64,000 bases of DNA, taken from positions 62,001 through 126,000 of the forward strand of contig NZ_JANHKP010000015.1 in NCBI RefSeq assembly GCF_024497955.1, given 5' to 3'. The notes under the pieces were generated by a model. The model saw only the letters and a program-made list of their open reading frames with translations. It was not told where the DNA came from and searched no databases. How positions within the stretch are numbered: position 1 is the stretch's first letter; the number at the start of each line of letters is the position of its first letter. The translations under genes were made by a program, and so were the position numbers. Positions 27,235 through 35,658 of this stretch are shown here, in pieces. This DNA comes from Streptomyces sp. C10-9-1. Its GTDB lineage: Bacteria > Actinomycetota > Actinomycetes > Streptomycetales > Streptomycetaceae.

Positions 27235-27482
27235 CGAGGGCCCCTTGCCGACGCGGTGACTGCTCTTGGCTCCACGACCTTGTTCCGTACCGCCGGGGAC
27301 GGCGGATGCACCGCGCCTTGGGCCGTCCAGAGCAACAGCCGCCCCCGAAGCGTTCCCCGGCGGTCGCCGCGGCGGGCGGCCCGGCGCGTCGACCGGCGGC
27401 GCGCGTCCCGCGGCGGCGAGAATGCGGTGCGCCGGGCGGGCCGCCCGGGCACGCCGACGGGTGGGACGCGGAGGGAGGGCCC

Positions 27483-28190
27483 ATGGCCCTGTTGCGGGAC
27501 GCCGACCTCGCCGAGGCCTTCGACCACGCCTCGCGCACCTACGACCGGATGACGTCCAGCAGCCCGGGCTACCACCGCGACCTGCGCCGCTCGGCCGCCC
27601 GGCTGGGGCTGCCGGGCGGCGGCGCGGGCCGGTGCGTGCTCGATCTCGGCTGCGGTACCGGCGCGTCGACCGAGGCGCTGCTGCGGGCCGCCCCGCTGGC
27701 CTCGATCACGGGGATCGACGCCTCGGCGGGGATGCTGGAGCGGGCCCGGCGCAAGGTGTGGCCCGCGAACGTGTGCTTCGTGCACACCTCGGTCGAGGCC
27801 GCGGAGTCCGCCGGTGTGACAGGGCCCTACGACGCCGTGTTCGCCGCGTACCTCTTCCGCAACGTCGCCGATCCCGATGCGGTGCTGGCGCAGGTCCGGG
27901 GCCTGCTCCGCCCGGGTGGGCGCCTCGTGGTGCACGAGTACGCGCTCAGCGGCCGGCGGGTCCACCGCGCGACGTGGTCGGCGGTGATGGCGGGGATCGT
28001 CCTGCCCTGGGGGCGGCTGCACGGCGACGGGCGGCTGTACCGGCATCTGTGGCGCAGCGTCGTCGACTTCGACACGGCGGCCGCCTTCGCCGGGCGCCTG
28101 CGCCGGGCCGGGTTCGACGGGGTGCGCACCCGGCCCCAGCCGGGCTGGCAGCGGGGCATCACCCACACCTTCCTGGCGACCAGGCCCTGA
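27483..28190 (+). CDS. crtT: SAM-dependent methyltransferase of the carotenoid locus
   Basis: This 235-residue class I methyltransferase has motif I CVLDLGCGTGASTEAL, the acidic post-I GIDASAGMLERARRK and VFAAYLFRNVADPDAVLAQVRGLLRPGG, resembling the UbiE family. It starts at the ATG at 27483 behind GGAGGGAGGGCCC and is divergent from crtE. Streptomycete isorenieratene clusters include a methyltransferase called crtT of unresolved role. I use the symbol because of position and size, so it is tentative. Confidence 0.72.
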   Translation: MALLRDADLAEAFDHASRTYDRMTSSSPGYHRDLRRSAARLGLPGGGAGRCVLDLGCGTGASTEALLRAAPLASITGIDASAGMLERARRKVWPANVCFVHTSVEAAESAGVTGPYDAVFAAYLFRNVADPDAVLAQVRGLLRPGGRLVVHEYALSGRRVHRATWSAVMAGIVLPWGRLHGDGRLYRHLWRSVVDFDTAAAFAGRLRRAGFDGVRTRPQPGWQRGITHTFLATRP

Positions 28191-28381
28191 CGTCGCCCCG
28201 CGGGGCGGGAGCCGGCGCTGCCGCGGGCCGGGCAGGGCGCCGCCCCCCGCGGGACGCCGGTGATGTCGGTGCCGGGTTTCGGCCCGTCGTGCGCCGACGA
28301 TGGCCGGGGCACCGCCCGCGGCACCGGCCGGGTACCGCGGGCGGCCGCCGGCCGATCCGCCCGCCACCTCCCCGGAGAACC

Positions 28382-29644
28382 ATGACCTCCGCACCCCCCA
28401 GCCGTCCGGGCGCCCTGCTGCGGCAGCCCCGGCTCTGGCTCGTCCCGACCGTCCTGAGCGCCCTGGTCGTCCTGGTGCTGTCCCTGCTGTACATGGGCGG
28501 CATCCTGTCCCCGACCGACAACCTCGACCGGCTGCCGATCGCGCTCGTCGACGAGGACCGGGGCGAGCCCCTGCCCGGGCAGGACGAGACGCTGGGCGAG
28601 CAGATCACGTCCGCCGTCGTCTCCTCGCGTCCGGGCGGCGACGTGGACTGGCGGGAGCTGGACCGGGCCGAGGCGGAGGACCAGCTGGCCTCCGGCAAGG
28701 TCTTCGGCGCCCTGGTCGTCCCGCGCGGCTTCACCGCGTCCGTGGCCGCGCTGACGACGCGCCAGGCCAGGGAGCGTCCGACGCTGACGGTGCTCAGCAA
28801 TCCCGGGGTCGGGAGCCTGGGCTCCTCGCTGGCCGTCCGGATCAACCAGGAGGCGGCCCACCGGGCCTCCCTCTCGATCGGCGAACGGCTGGTCTCCTCG
28901 ACCGGCGCCGACCCCACGGCCCGGGTGCTGCTGGCGGACCCGGTGAGCGTCACCACGCGCCCCGGGCACCCCCTCGGCGAGCGCAGCGGCCTGGGGCTGA
29001 CGGCGTTCTACTTCACCCTGCTGCTGGTGCTGTCCGGGTTCCTCGGCGGGAACCTCGTCAACAGCGGCGTGGACACCGCCCTGGGGTACGCGGACAGCGA
29101 GGTCGGGCCCTGGCACACCCGGCACCCCACCGTGCCGATCACCCGGACCGCGACCCTGCTGCTGAAGATGGTGATGACGGCGGGCGTCTCCCTGCTCACC
29201 ACCACGCTGGTGATGGCGGCGACCATCGGCATCCTGGGCATGGACGCCTCCCATCTGCCGCTGCTGTGGCTGTTCTCCTACTGCGCCGTGGTCGCCGTGG
29301 GGCTGGGCGTGCAGGCGATCAACGCGGCGTTCGGCGGGATCGGCCAGCTGGTCTCCATGTTCGTCTTCATCGCGCTGGCCCTTCCGTCGTCCGGTGCGAC
29401 CGTCCCGCTGGAGGCCACTCCGGGGTTCTTCCGCTTCCTCGGGGTCTTCGAGCCGATGCGCCAGCTGAGCGACGGGGTGCGCGCGATCCTCTACTTCGAC
29501 GCACGCGGGGACGCGGGGCTGCACCGCGCCTGGGCGATGGTCGCCCTGGGGCTGGGCCTCGCCCTGGTCTTCGGCTTCGGCATGACGCGCTACTACGACC
29601 GCCGGGGCCTGGCCCGGCTCACACCGCAGCCCGCCCCGAAGTGA
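28382..29644 (+). CDS. YhgE/Pip-type ABC-2-like membrane protein
   Basis: This 420-residue protein has one N-terminal membrane helix (VLSALVVLVLSLLYMGGI). A large external segment follows (about 40-200, with PIALVDEDRG and LASGKVFGALVVPRGFTASV), then five or six C-terminal helices. That layout and the phrases match YhgE/Pip and DUF3533-type proteins, which resemble ABC-2 permeases and include phage-infection proteins and factors linked to type VII secretion. The ATG at 28382 has CCGGAGAACC upstream. No ATPase gene is adjacent, so its partner is unknown. Confidence 0.8.
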   Translation: MTSAPPSRPGALLRQPRLWLVPTVLSALVVLVLSLLYMGGILSPTDNLDRLPIALVDEDRGEPLPGQDETLGEQITSAVVSSRPGGDVDWRELDRAEAEDQLASGKVFGALVVPRGFTASVAALTTRQARERPTLTVLSNPGVGSLGSSLAVRINQEAAHRASLSIGERLVSSTGADPTARVLLADPVSVTTRPGHPLGERSGLGLTAFYFTLLLVLSGFLGGNLVNSGVDTALGYADSEVGPWHTRHPTVPITRTATLLLKMVMTAGVSLLTTTLVMAATIGILGMDASHLPLLWLFSYCAVVAVGLGVQAINAAFGGIGQLVSMFVFIALALPSSGATVPLEATPGFFRFLGVFEPMRQLSDGVRAILYFDARGDAGLHRAWAMVALGLGLALVFGFGMTRYYDRRGLARLTPQPAPK

Positions 29645-29833
29645 CACGGCACCCGACGGGTCCCGGGGGTCCGGTGCTTCCCCGGGCCGCGGGCGGGAGC
29701 GCGGGCACGGGGCGCCGGGCCGTGCGCGCCGGCCGGCCCGGAGCGCCGAGGAGGGACGTCACCGAACCGTAAGGACTCCGGCCCGCCACCCGCGACTAGG
29801 CTCGGGGGCGTGCCGACGACACAGGAGAACACC

Positions 29834-30415
29834 ATGCGCGCCCGCACCCTGATCCCCGCAGCCGTGACCGCCCTCGTGCTCGCTCTGGCCGGGTGCGGCT
29901 CGGACGGCGGCTCCGCCGCCGGGGCCTCCGCGGGGCCGGAGCAGCAGGCGTCCTCCCCTTCGGCTCCCGCCCCGCAGGCCGGGGAGACCGGCGGCGGGAC
30001 GGCCGAGGTGCCCGAGGCGCTGGAGTTCAGCGCCACCACCGTGGACGGCGGGTCCTTCGACGCGAGGACCCTGGCCGGCAAGCCGGTCGTGCTGTGGTTC
30101 TGGGCCCCGTGGTGCCCCAAGTGCAAGGCCCAGGCCGAGGAGACGGCGAGGGTCGCCGAGGCCCACCGGGGCGAGGTCGGTGTCGTCGGCGTCGCCGGGC
30201 TGGACGGCACCGAGGCGATGAAGCGCTTCGTCGCCGAGACCGGCACGGGGGAGTTCACCCACCTCTCCGACGAGAACGGCGAGGTCTGGAAGCGGTTCGA
30301 GGTCACCGAGCAGAGCCGCTACGTCATCCTCGACGCCTCCGGCGAGACGGTCTACGACGGTGTCCTGCCCGGTGGGGACGGACTGGCCGAGAAGGTCGCC
30401 GGGCTCGCCGGCTGA
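29834..30415 (+). CDS. Thioredoxin-fold (redoxin/TlpA-like) lipoprotein
   Basis: This 193-residue secreted lipoprotein has lipobox ALAGC (Cys21), a Ser/Pro/Ala-rich spacer to about residue 60, then a thioredoxin fold with active site WAPWCPKC (Cys94, Cys97). It likely acts outside the membrane on disulfides, similar to mycobacterial DsbF/MPT53-type proteins. The ATG at 29834 was preferred over the GTG at 29810 because AGGAGAACACC directly precedes it and the signal peptide fits. The CcdA-type gene starts 6 bp after its stop and probably supplies its electrons. Confidence 0.9.
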   Translation: MRARTLIPAAVTALVLALAGCGSDGGSAAGASAGPEQQASSPSAPAPQAGETGGGTAEVPEALEFSATTVDGGSFDARTLAGKPVVLWFWAPWCPKCKAQAEETARVAEAHRGEVGVVGVAGLDGTEAMKRFVAETGTGEFTHLSDENGEVWKRFEVTEQSRYVILDASGETVYDGVLPGGDGLAEKVAGLAG

Positions 30416-30421
30416 CCCGCG

Positions 30422-31351
30422 GTGTCCGATCTCCCCCTGGCCCTCGCCGTGGGCGCCGGGATGCTGGCCGCGGTGAACCCCTGCGGCTTCGCGCTCCTCC
30501 CGGCCTACCTGTCCCTGCTCGTGCTCGGCGACGACACGCCGAGCCGCCGGGTCGCGGTCGGCAGGGCCCTCGCCGCCACGGCCGGGATCACGGTGGGGTT
30601 CACCGCGGTCTTCGGTGTCTTCGGCCTGGCCGTCCAGCCGGTCGCCGGGCAGGTGCAGCGGCATCTGCCCTGGTTCACCGTCGTCTTCGGCCTGCTGCTG
30701 GCCGCCGCCGGGGCGTGGCTGCTCGCCGGACGCTCGCTGCCCTCCCCCGCTCCCCGGCTGCGCCGGGCCCCGCAGGTCACCCGCTCGCTGCCCTCGATGG
30801 CACTGTTCGGGACGGCGTACGCGACGGCCTCGCTCGGGTGCACCATCGCGCCGTTCCTGGCGATCGTGGTCTCGTCCTTCCGCGCGGGGTCCCCCGGCGA
30901 GGGGGTCGCCCTGTTCGCCGCGTACGCGGCCGGCATGGGCCTGGTCGTCGGGGCGGCCTCGCTGGCCGTGGCGCTCACCCGCACCGCCGCGGTCCCGCGG
31001 CTGCGGCGCGCCGGTGCCCTCGCCCCTCGGCTCGGCGGTGCCCTGCTGCTCCTGGCCGGGGCGTACGTCGCGTACTACGGCTGGTACGAGCTCCGCCTCC
31101 AGCGCGACGCGGCCACCACCGACCCGGTCATCGACGCGGCGGGGACCGTGCAGCGGTTCCTCGCCGACGCGGTGGACGCGGCGGGACCCGCCTCGGCCGC
31201 GGCCGCCTTCGGGGTGCTGCTGGCCGCGGCGCTCCTGCTGCGCGCGCGGCGGCGCCGCGCGGCGGCGCGGAGCGGCACGAAGACCGCGGACGGCGGGACC
31301 GCGCGGCGGCCGGACGGCGGGGGGCGGGCCGGGGCCGACGGACCGGGCTGA
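30422..31351 (+). CDS. CcdA-type thiol-disulfide electron transporter
   Basis: This 309-residue membrane protein of the CcdA/DsbD-beta family passes reducing power from cytoplasmic thioredoxin to exported thioredoxin-like proteins. The two conserved cysteines lie in AVNPCGFALLPAYLSLL and SLGCTIAPFLAIVVS, on the first and fourth of about six helices. The GTG start at 30422 lies 6 bp after the redoxin lipoprotein gene, an obvious functional pair. The C-terminal 50 residues are a basic low-complexity tail. Confidence 0.9.
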   Translation: MSDLPLALAVGAGMLAAVNPCGFALLPAYLSLLVLGDDTPSRRVAVGRALAATAGITVGFTAVFGVFGLAVQPVAGQVQRHLPWFTVVFGLLLAAAGAWLLAGRSLPSPAPRLRRAPQVTRSLPSMALFGTAYATASLGCTIAPFLAIVVSSFRAGSPGEGVALFAAYAAGMGLVVGAASLAVALTRTAAVPRLRRAGALAPRLGGALLLLAGAYVAYYGWYELRLQRDAATTDPVIDAAGTVQRFLADAVDAAGPASAAAAFGVLLAAALLLRARRRRAAARSGTKTADGGTARRPDGGGRAGADGPG

Positions 31352-31425
31352 GCGCCCGGGGCCGCGCGACCGTACCGGAGCGGGCGGGGCGCACGGCCCG
31401 CGCCCGGGTGATGTGCTCCGCGCCT

Positions 31426-31469
31426 CCGCCTCCCGGGGGCGCGGGGCCCGGCTCGCCCCCGGGAGGCGG
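31426..31469. terminator. Bidirectional hairpin between convergent genes
   Basis: A perfect 16-bp inverted repeat (CCGCCTCCCGGGGGCG at 31426-31441 and its complement at 31454-31469, 12-base loop) sits between the CcdA-type gene (plus) and the PaaX-type gene (minus). Position and strength suggest a shared terminator, although no T-run follows. Confidence 0.75.
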
Positions 31470-31486
31470 GGCCCGCCCGGCCTGCC

Positions 31487-32404
31487 TCACCCCCCGCCGC
31501 CCGCACCGCCGTGCGGGGCAGCGGCGGTGTCCGCGTAGAGCGCGAAGAGCCGTGGTGCGGAGGCTCCCCCTGCCGGCTCCATGGCGGCGAGGCGGCTCCA
31601 GCACTCCGCGGCCAGGCCGCGGGCGCGGGCCCCCGGCCAGGGCCGGGGCAGCAGCTCGGGGGGCAGCAGGGGGTCGGGTTCCATGGCCCGGCTGAACACG
31701 GCGGCGAGGCGCACCGCCATGGTCAGCCGCTCCGGTCCGGGGAGGCTGCGCCCCTGCGGGAGCCGTTCCAGGCAGGACGCGGCGAACGCCTCCAGTTCCT
31801 CGTAGCGCGCGGCGATCGGCCCGAGGGGCCACAGGGCCGCGGCGAGGGCCCGGGGCTCGGACTGCCCGCCGACACTCAGGTCCGTGGAGGTGAGGCGGGT
31901 GAGCCCGTCGAGGACGCCGAGTGCGCGCGCGTGGGCCCCGACGATCGCCCCGACGTCGTTGGCGGTCACGTACAGCCCGCCCTGGACGGGCGCGGCACCG
32001 AGGTGGAGCAGGGCGTCGCGCAGGGTGTCGCGGGCGGTCCGCTGCGACTCGGGGACCGCGAACCCGAACAGGTGCCAGCGGCCGTCCCAGGGGGCGAGTC
32101 CGCGGTCCTGGCGGTAGGCGTGGCGCACATAGGCGGCGTCCGGCGCCACCGATCCGGTGGCGTCGGCCACCGCGTGCAGCACCGCCTTGCGCCCGCGGCC
32201 CTCCTGGGTGAAGCGGCCCTCGGCGACGAGCCGTTTGACGCACAGGCGGACCTGCTGGTCCGTCATCCCGAGGACGCCCGCGACGGCGTACAGCTCTCCC
32301 GCGTCGACCGTGCCGTCCTGCCGGACGAGCGCATGGACCAGGAGCCGGGTGGGGACCTCCGGAGCGGGCCCGGGCGCGTCGGGGGCGGGGCGTGCGGCGG
32401 TCAT
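31487..32404 (-). CDS. PaaX family transcriptional regulator
   Basis: This 305-residue regulator has an N-terminal winged helix (TRLLVHALVRQ, YAVAGVLGMTDQQVRLCVKRLVAEGRF) and a PaaX-like middle (WDGRWHLFGFAVPESQRTARDTLRDALLHLGAAPVQGGLYV). PaaX proteins repress catabolic genes and respond to CoA thioesters or other metabolites. Its ATG overlaps the stop of the upstream acetyltransferase gene by 4 bp. It probably controls this operon and the divergent hydrolase operon through the inverted repeat at 33106-33130. Effector unknown. Confidence 0.85.
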   Translation of the reverse strand: MTAARPAPDAPGPAPEVPTRLLVHALVRQDGTVDAGELYAVAGVLGMTDQQVRLCVKRLVAEGRFTQEGRGRKAVLHAVADATGSVAPDAAYVRHAYRQDRGLAPWDGRWHLFGFAVPESQRTARDTLRDALLHLGAAPVQGGLYVTANDVGAIVGAHARALGVLDGLTRLTSTDLSVGGQSEPRALAAALWPLGPIAARYEELEAFAASCLERLPQGRSLPGPERLTMAVRLAAVFSRAMEPDPLLPPELLPRPWPGARARGLAAECWSRLAAMEPAGGASAPRLFALYADTAAAPHGGAGGGG

Positions 32405-33048
32405 CGCGACCCCCCGCCCGCCGCCGTGCCGACCGGGCGGTGCATGGTCGTGACGGCGCCGAAGCCCATGAGGCGGCGCAGGTACGGGGTCTTCTCGGTG
32501 TGCACGGCGGTGAAGCCGTGCCGCTCGTACAGGGCGCGGGCCCGGGGGTTGGTGTCGATGACGTCCAGCCGGATGCGCCGGCAGCCGGACTCCTCGGCCA
32601 CCCGGGCGATCTCGCGCAGCAGCTTGCCCCCGATGCCCGTGCCGCGGTGCGCCGGGTCGACGGCGATGCCGTCCATCACGAGTTCGCCGGCGTCCGGGGT
32701 GCGTTCGAAGAGGGCGAGGACGGCCAGCCGGGGCAGACCGCGGAACAGGCCGTAGGCGGAGAGGACGTCCCCGACGTCCCCGCCGGTCAGTCCGCGGCCG
32801 CCGAGCTGGTAGCCGGCGACTCCGACGGTCCGGCCGCCGGACAGGGCGGTGACACCGCGGTCGCGGTGGAGGTGGGAGGCGAGGAACGCGCGGCCGACCT
32901 CCGGGGGGTCGAGGGCGGGGCCGAGCTTGCGGCCGAACGCCTCCCAGTACAGGGCGGCGACCTGCCGCTCGTGGCCCTCGGGCACGCCCCTGTGCACCAC
33001 GGGCGCGAGGCCGCCCCTTCCGTCTCCTCGCATCGGCACCGCGTCCAT
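32401..33048 (-). CDS. GNAT family N-acetyltransferase
   Basis: This 215-residue acetyltransferase has the acetyl-CoA loop HRGTGIGGKLLREIARVAEE and the late family segment NPRARALYERHGFTAVHTEK. I place the start at the ATG at 33048, which has GGGAGGGCGG just upstream. A longer frame reaches 33162 but would run through the operator and promoter. The substrate is unknown. It is the first gene of a two-gene operon with the PaaX regulator. Confidence 0.85.
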   Translation of the reverse strand: MDAVPMRGDGRGGLAPVVHRGVPEGHERQVAALYWEAFGRKLGPALDPPEVGRAFLASHLHRDRGVTALSGGRTVGVAGYQLGGRGLTGGDVGDVLSAYGLFRGLPRLAVLALFERTPDAGELVMDGIAVDPAHRGTGIGGKLLREIARVAEESGCRRIRLDVIDTNPRARALYERHGFTAVHTEKTPYLRRLMGFGAVTTMHRPVGTAAGGGSR

Positions 33049-33105
33049 GTCCGCCCTCCCGGTCGTCGCATCCGCACTCGAACCCACTTGCACGATCGAG
33101 TCTAC

Positions 33106-33130
33106 AACGTTCATTCTAAGCACGAACGTT
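33106..33130. promoter_or_regulatory. Operator-like inverted repeat in a divergent promoter region
   Basis: AACGTTC (33106-33112) and GAACGTT (33124-33130) form a perfect inverted repeat with an 11-bp spacer. Partial symmetry extends outward (TCGAGTCTAC on the left against TTGAGTTCGA on the right). It lies in an AT-rich 113-bp gap between the acetyltransferase/PaaX operon and the hydrolase/DUF418 operon. A TAGACT hexamer could serve as the -10 for the minus strand. The linked PaaX protein is the likely binder. Confidence 0.7.
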
Positions 33131-33160
33131 TTGAGTTCGATAGTTTCTGGAGGTGGAGTC

Positions 33161-34228
33161 ATGGCGGACCGACACGGCGTCGGACCCCGGGTGCGCCGAC
33201 GGCGGGGCCGCGTGCTGCTGCGCGCGCTGGCCGGACTGCTGGCGGCAGCGGCCGTACTGGGCGGGGTGGCGGTGTGGCAGAACAGCTACGCGCTGCGCGA
33301 GGAGAAGGTCTCCCTGCAGCACGCGGGCCACACGCTCGACGGGGTGCTCGCCCTGCCCGAGGAGGGCGACGGCCCCTTCGGGCTGGTGGTGTTCGTGCAC
33401 GGGGACGGCCCCGTCGACGCGACGCACGAGACCTTCTACCGGCCGATATGGGAGTCCTTCGCGCGGGCCGGCTACGCCTCGCTCTCGTTCAGCAAGCCGG
33501 GCGTCGGCGGCTCGGGGGGCGACTGGCTGAAGCAGAGCATGGCGGACCGGGCGGAGGAGACCCTGGCCGCCGTGGCCTGGGCGCGCAGGCGACCGGAGAT
33601 CGACCGCAAGCGCATCGGCCTGTGGGGGGCCAGCCAGGCGGGCTGGGTACTGCCGAAGGTCGCCGCGGAGGACCCCTCGCTGCGGTTCGCCATCGCGGTC
33701 TCCCCGGCCGTCAACTGGCAGCGCCAGGGCCGCTACAACCTGCTGGCCGAGCTCCGGGAGCGGCAGGCGCCCGGGAAGGAGGTCTCGGCCGCGCTGCTCC
33801 GCCGCGAGACCACGCTGGAGCTGCTGCGGCGCGGGGCGTCTTACGAGGAGTACCGGGCCGAGCTGGGTGACGCCGCGGACATGACGCCCGCGCGCTGGGG
33901 GTTCGCCGCCCGCAACCTCACGGCCGACGCCACGGACGACCTGCGGGCCGTGCACGGGGTGCCCGTCCTGCTGGTGCTCGCCGGACACGACGTCCACGTG
34001 GACGTGGCCGAGACGGAGGAGGCCTACCGCTCGCTGCTCGATCCGTCCCTGCTGCGGGTGGTGCACTACCCGGGGGCCACGCACGCCCTGCTGGACGAGG
34101 CCGTCGCCTCCTGGGAGCCGCGGCTGACGGCGACGGCGCTCCTCGCGCCGCGCCGCATCTTCGCCCCGGGCTTCCTCGCCGACCAGGCCCGCTTCGTGGA
34201 ACAGCTCCCCGGGGAGCGTGCGGCGTGA
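33161..34228 (+). CDS. Membrane-anchored alpha/beta hydrolase
   Basis: This 355-residue protein has a basic N-terminus and one hydrophobic helix (about 21-42), so it is membrane-tethered or secreted. The hydrolase fold follows: VVFVHGDGPVD, the nucleophile elbow LWGASQAGW (Ser in GASQA) and LVLAGHDVHVDV, with a late HAL histidine (PGATHALLDEA). The family resembles dienelactone/acyl-peptide hydrolases. The ATG at 33161 has GGAGGTGGAG upstream. Its stop overlaps the next start by 4 bp. Substrate unknown; probably regulated by the adjacent PaaX protein. Confidence 0.85.
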   Translation: MADRHGVGPRVRRRRGRVLLRALAGLLAAAAVLGGVAVWQNSYALREEKVSLQHAGHTLDGVLALPEEGDGPFGLVVFVHGDGPVDATHETFYRPIWESFARAGYASLSFSKPGVGGSGGDWLKQSMADRAEETLAAVAWARRRPEIDRKRIGLWGASQAGWVLPKVAAEDPSLRFAIAVSPAVNWQRQGRYNLLAELRERQAPGKEVSAALLRRETTLELLRRGASYEEYRAELGDAADMTPARWGFAARNLTADATDDLRAVHGVPVLLVLAGHDVHVDVAETEEAYRSLLDPSLLRVVHYPGATHALLDEAVASWEPRLTATALLAPRRIFAPGFLADQARFVEQLPGERAA

Positions 34229-35502
34229 GGCACACGGCGTCCCGGGCGGCCGAACCGGCGCACCCCGAGGCGGCCGGGCGCGTGGCCGCCGTCGACGCCC
34301 TGCGCGGGTTCGCGCTCCTGGGCATCCTGGTCGTCAACATCACCTACATGGCCTCCACCCACCAGGGGGCCGGGGCGGCGGACCCGGGCTTCGGCCGGCC
34401 GGTCGACCACGCCGTGCGGGCGGTGGTGGCGGCGCTCTTCGAGGCCAAGTTCTTCCTGCTGTTCAGCTTCCTGTTCGGCTACAGCTTCACCCTGCAGCTC
34501 GGCTCGGCACGCCGCGCCGGGACCCGGTTCCGGCCGCGGTTCCTGCGTCGGCTGGCGGGGCTGTTCGCCCTGGGGGCGCTGCACGCGGTACTGCTGTTCC
34601 CGGGCGACATCCTCACCACCTACGCGGTGCTCGGGCTGGTGCTGCTGGCCGTCCACCGCATGCGGCTGCGCACCGCGCTCCGGGTCGCCGCGGCCCTGCT
34701 CGCCGCCACCGCCGCCGCCTACGCGCTGCTCGCGGCCGCACTGTGGCGGGCGGGGGGCGGCGGTGCGGACACGGCGGCGGCCGAGGCCGGGGCGGCACGG
34801 GCGGCCGAGGCCCTGCGGGGGGATGCGGCGTCCGTGGTCGGGGCCCATCTGGAGCAGCTGCCCGACGTGGCCTTCCTGCTGGTCTTCTTCCAGGCCCCGG
34901 CGGCCCTGGCGATGTTCCTGCTGGGGCTGGCCGCGGGGCGGCTGCGGCTACTGGACGATCCCGGGCGCCACGAGCGGGCCCTGCGCCGGCTCCTGCTGGC
35001 CGGCGGCGCCCTCGGGGTGGCCGGCGGCCTCGTGTACGCGCACGCCGGCGCGACGCGGCCCGGCTCGGCGTACCACGTGCTGGCCCTGGGCGTCGACGTG
35101 CTGACGGCGCCTCTGCTGGCCGGCGCCTGGGGGGCGGCCGTGCTGCTCGCCCTGCGCAGCCGGCGACTGGGGCGCCTGACCGGCGCCCTCGCACCGCCGG
35201 GGCGCACGGCCCTGACCAACTACCTCGCCCAGTCGCTCGTCGGGGCACTGCTCTTCACGGGCTACGGGGCCGGCCTGGTCAACCGGGTCTCCCCGGCGGG
35301 GCTGGCCGCCCTCGCCGTGGCGCTGTTCGCCGCGCAGGCCCTCGCCTGCCGCTGGTGGCTGCGGCACCACCGCTACGGCCCCGTGGAATGGGCCCTGCGC
35401 GCGTGGACCGTCCTCGGCCGCCCGCCGTGGCGGGTACCCCCCGAGAGCGGCGGGAAGGGGGCACCGCGGAGCGCTGCTGACAAAATTTCTACCGCGGGGT
35501 AG
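34225..35502 (+). CDS. DUF418 family membrane protein
   Basis: This 425-residue protein has about ten membrane helices. It opens with the DUF418/DUF1624-like pattern RVAAVDALRGFALLGILVVNI and ends with the DUF418 block ALAPPGRTALTNYLAQSLVGALLFTGYG, then WWLRHHRYGPVEWALRAWT. Such proteins are thought to be membrane acyltransferase-like or transport proteins, but their role is not settled. The GTG at 34225 overlaps the hydrolase stop (GTGA). Together the two form a plus-strand operon. Confidence 0.88.
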   Translation: MRHTASRAAEPAHPEAAGRVAAVDALRGFALLGILVVNITYMASTHQGAGAADPGFGRPVDHAVRAVVAALFEAKFFLLFSFLFGYSFTLQLGSARRAGTRFRPRFLRRLAGLFALGALHAVLLFPGDILTTYAVLGLVLLAVHRMRLRTALRVAAALLAATAAAYALLAAALWRAGGGGADTAAAEAGAARAAEALRGDAASVVGAHLEQLPDVAFLLVFFQAPAALAMFLLGLAAGRLRLLDDPGRHERALRRLLLAGGALGVAGGLVYAHAGATRPGSAYHVLALGVDVLTAPLLAGAWGAAVLLALRSRRLGRLTGALAPPGRTALTNYLAQSLVGALLFTGYGAGLVNRVSPAGLAALAVALFAAQALACRWWLRHHRYGPVEWALRAWTVLGRPPWRVPPESGGKGAPRSAADKISTAG

Positions 35503-35518
35503 GCCCCGGCGGGGCTCT

Positions 35519-35536
35519 TACTATACGGTCCGTCTA
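35519..35536. promoter_or_regulatory. TetR-type operator overlapping a -10 for the diiron oxygenase operon
   Basis: TATACGGTCCGTCTA (35522-35536) is a 15-bp palindrome with one mismatched pair, of the kind bound by TetR-family repressors. TACTAT (35519-35524) just before it is a reasonable -10. It lies 123 bp upstream of the oxygenase gene, at the end of a GC-rich hairpin after the DUF418 gene. No TetR gene lies next to it in this window. Confidence 0.5.
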
Positions 35537-35658
35537 ACAAGGGGCCGTCCGCTCCCGGCGGTCGCCCGCCCGCGCCCCCGGCCGGGGGCGCGGGCGGAGG
35601 CGCACACCGGACCGGCCCGGCCCGCACGAGCACCCACCCGCCACGGAAGGAGCTCCCC

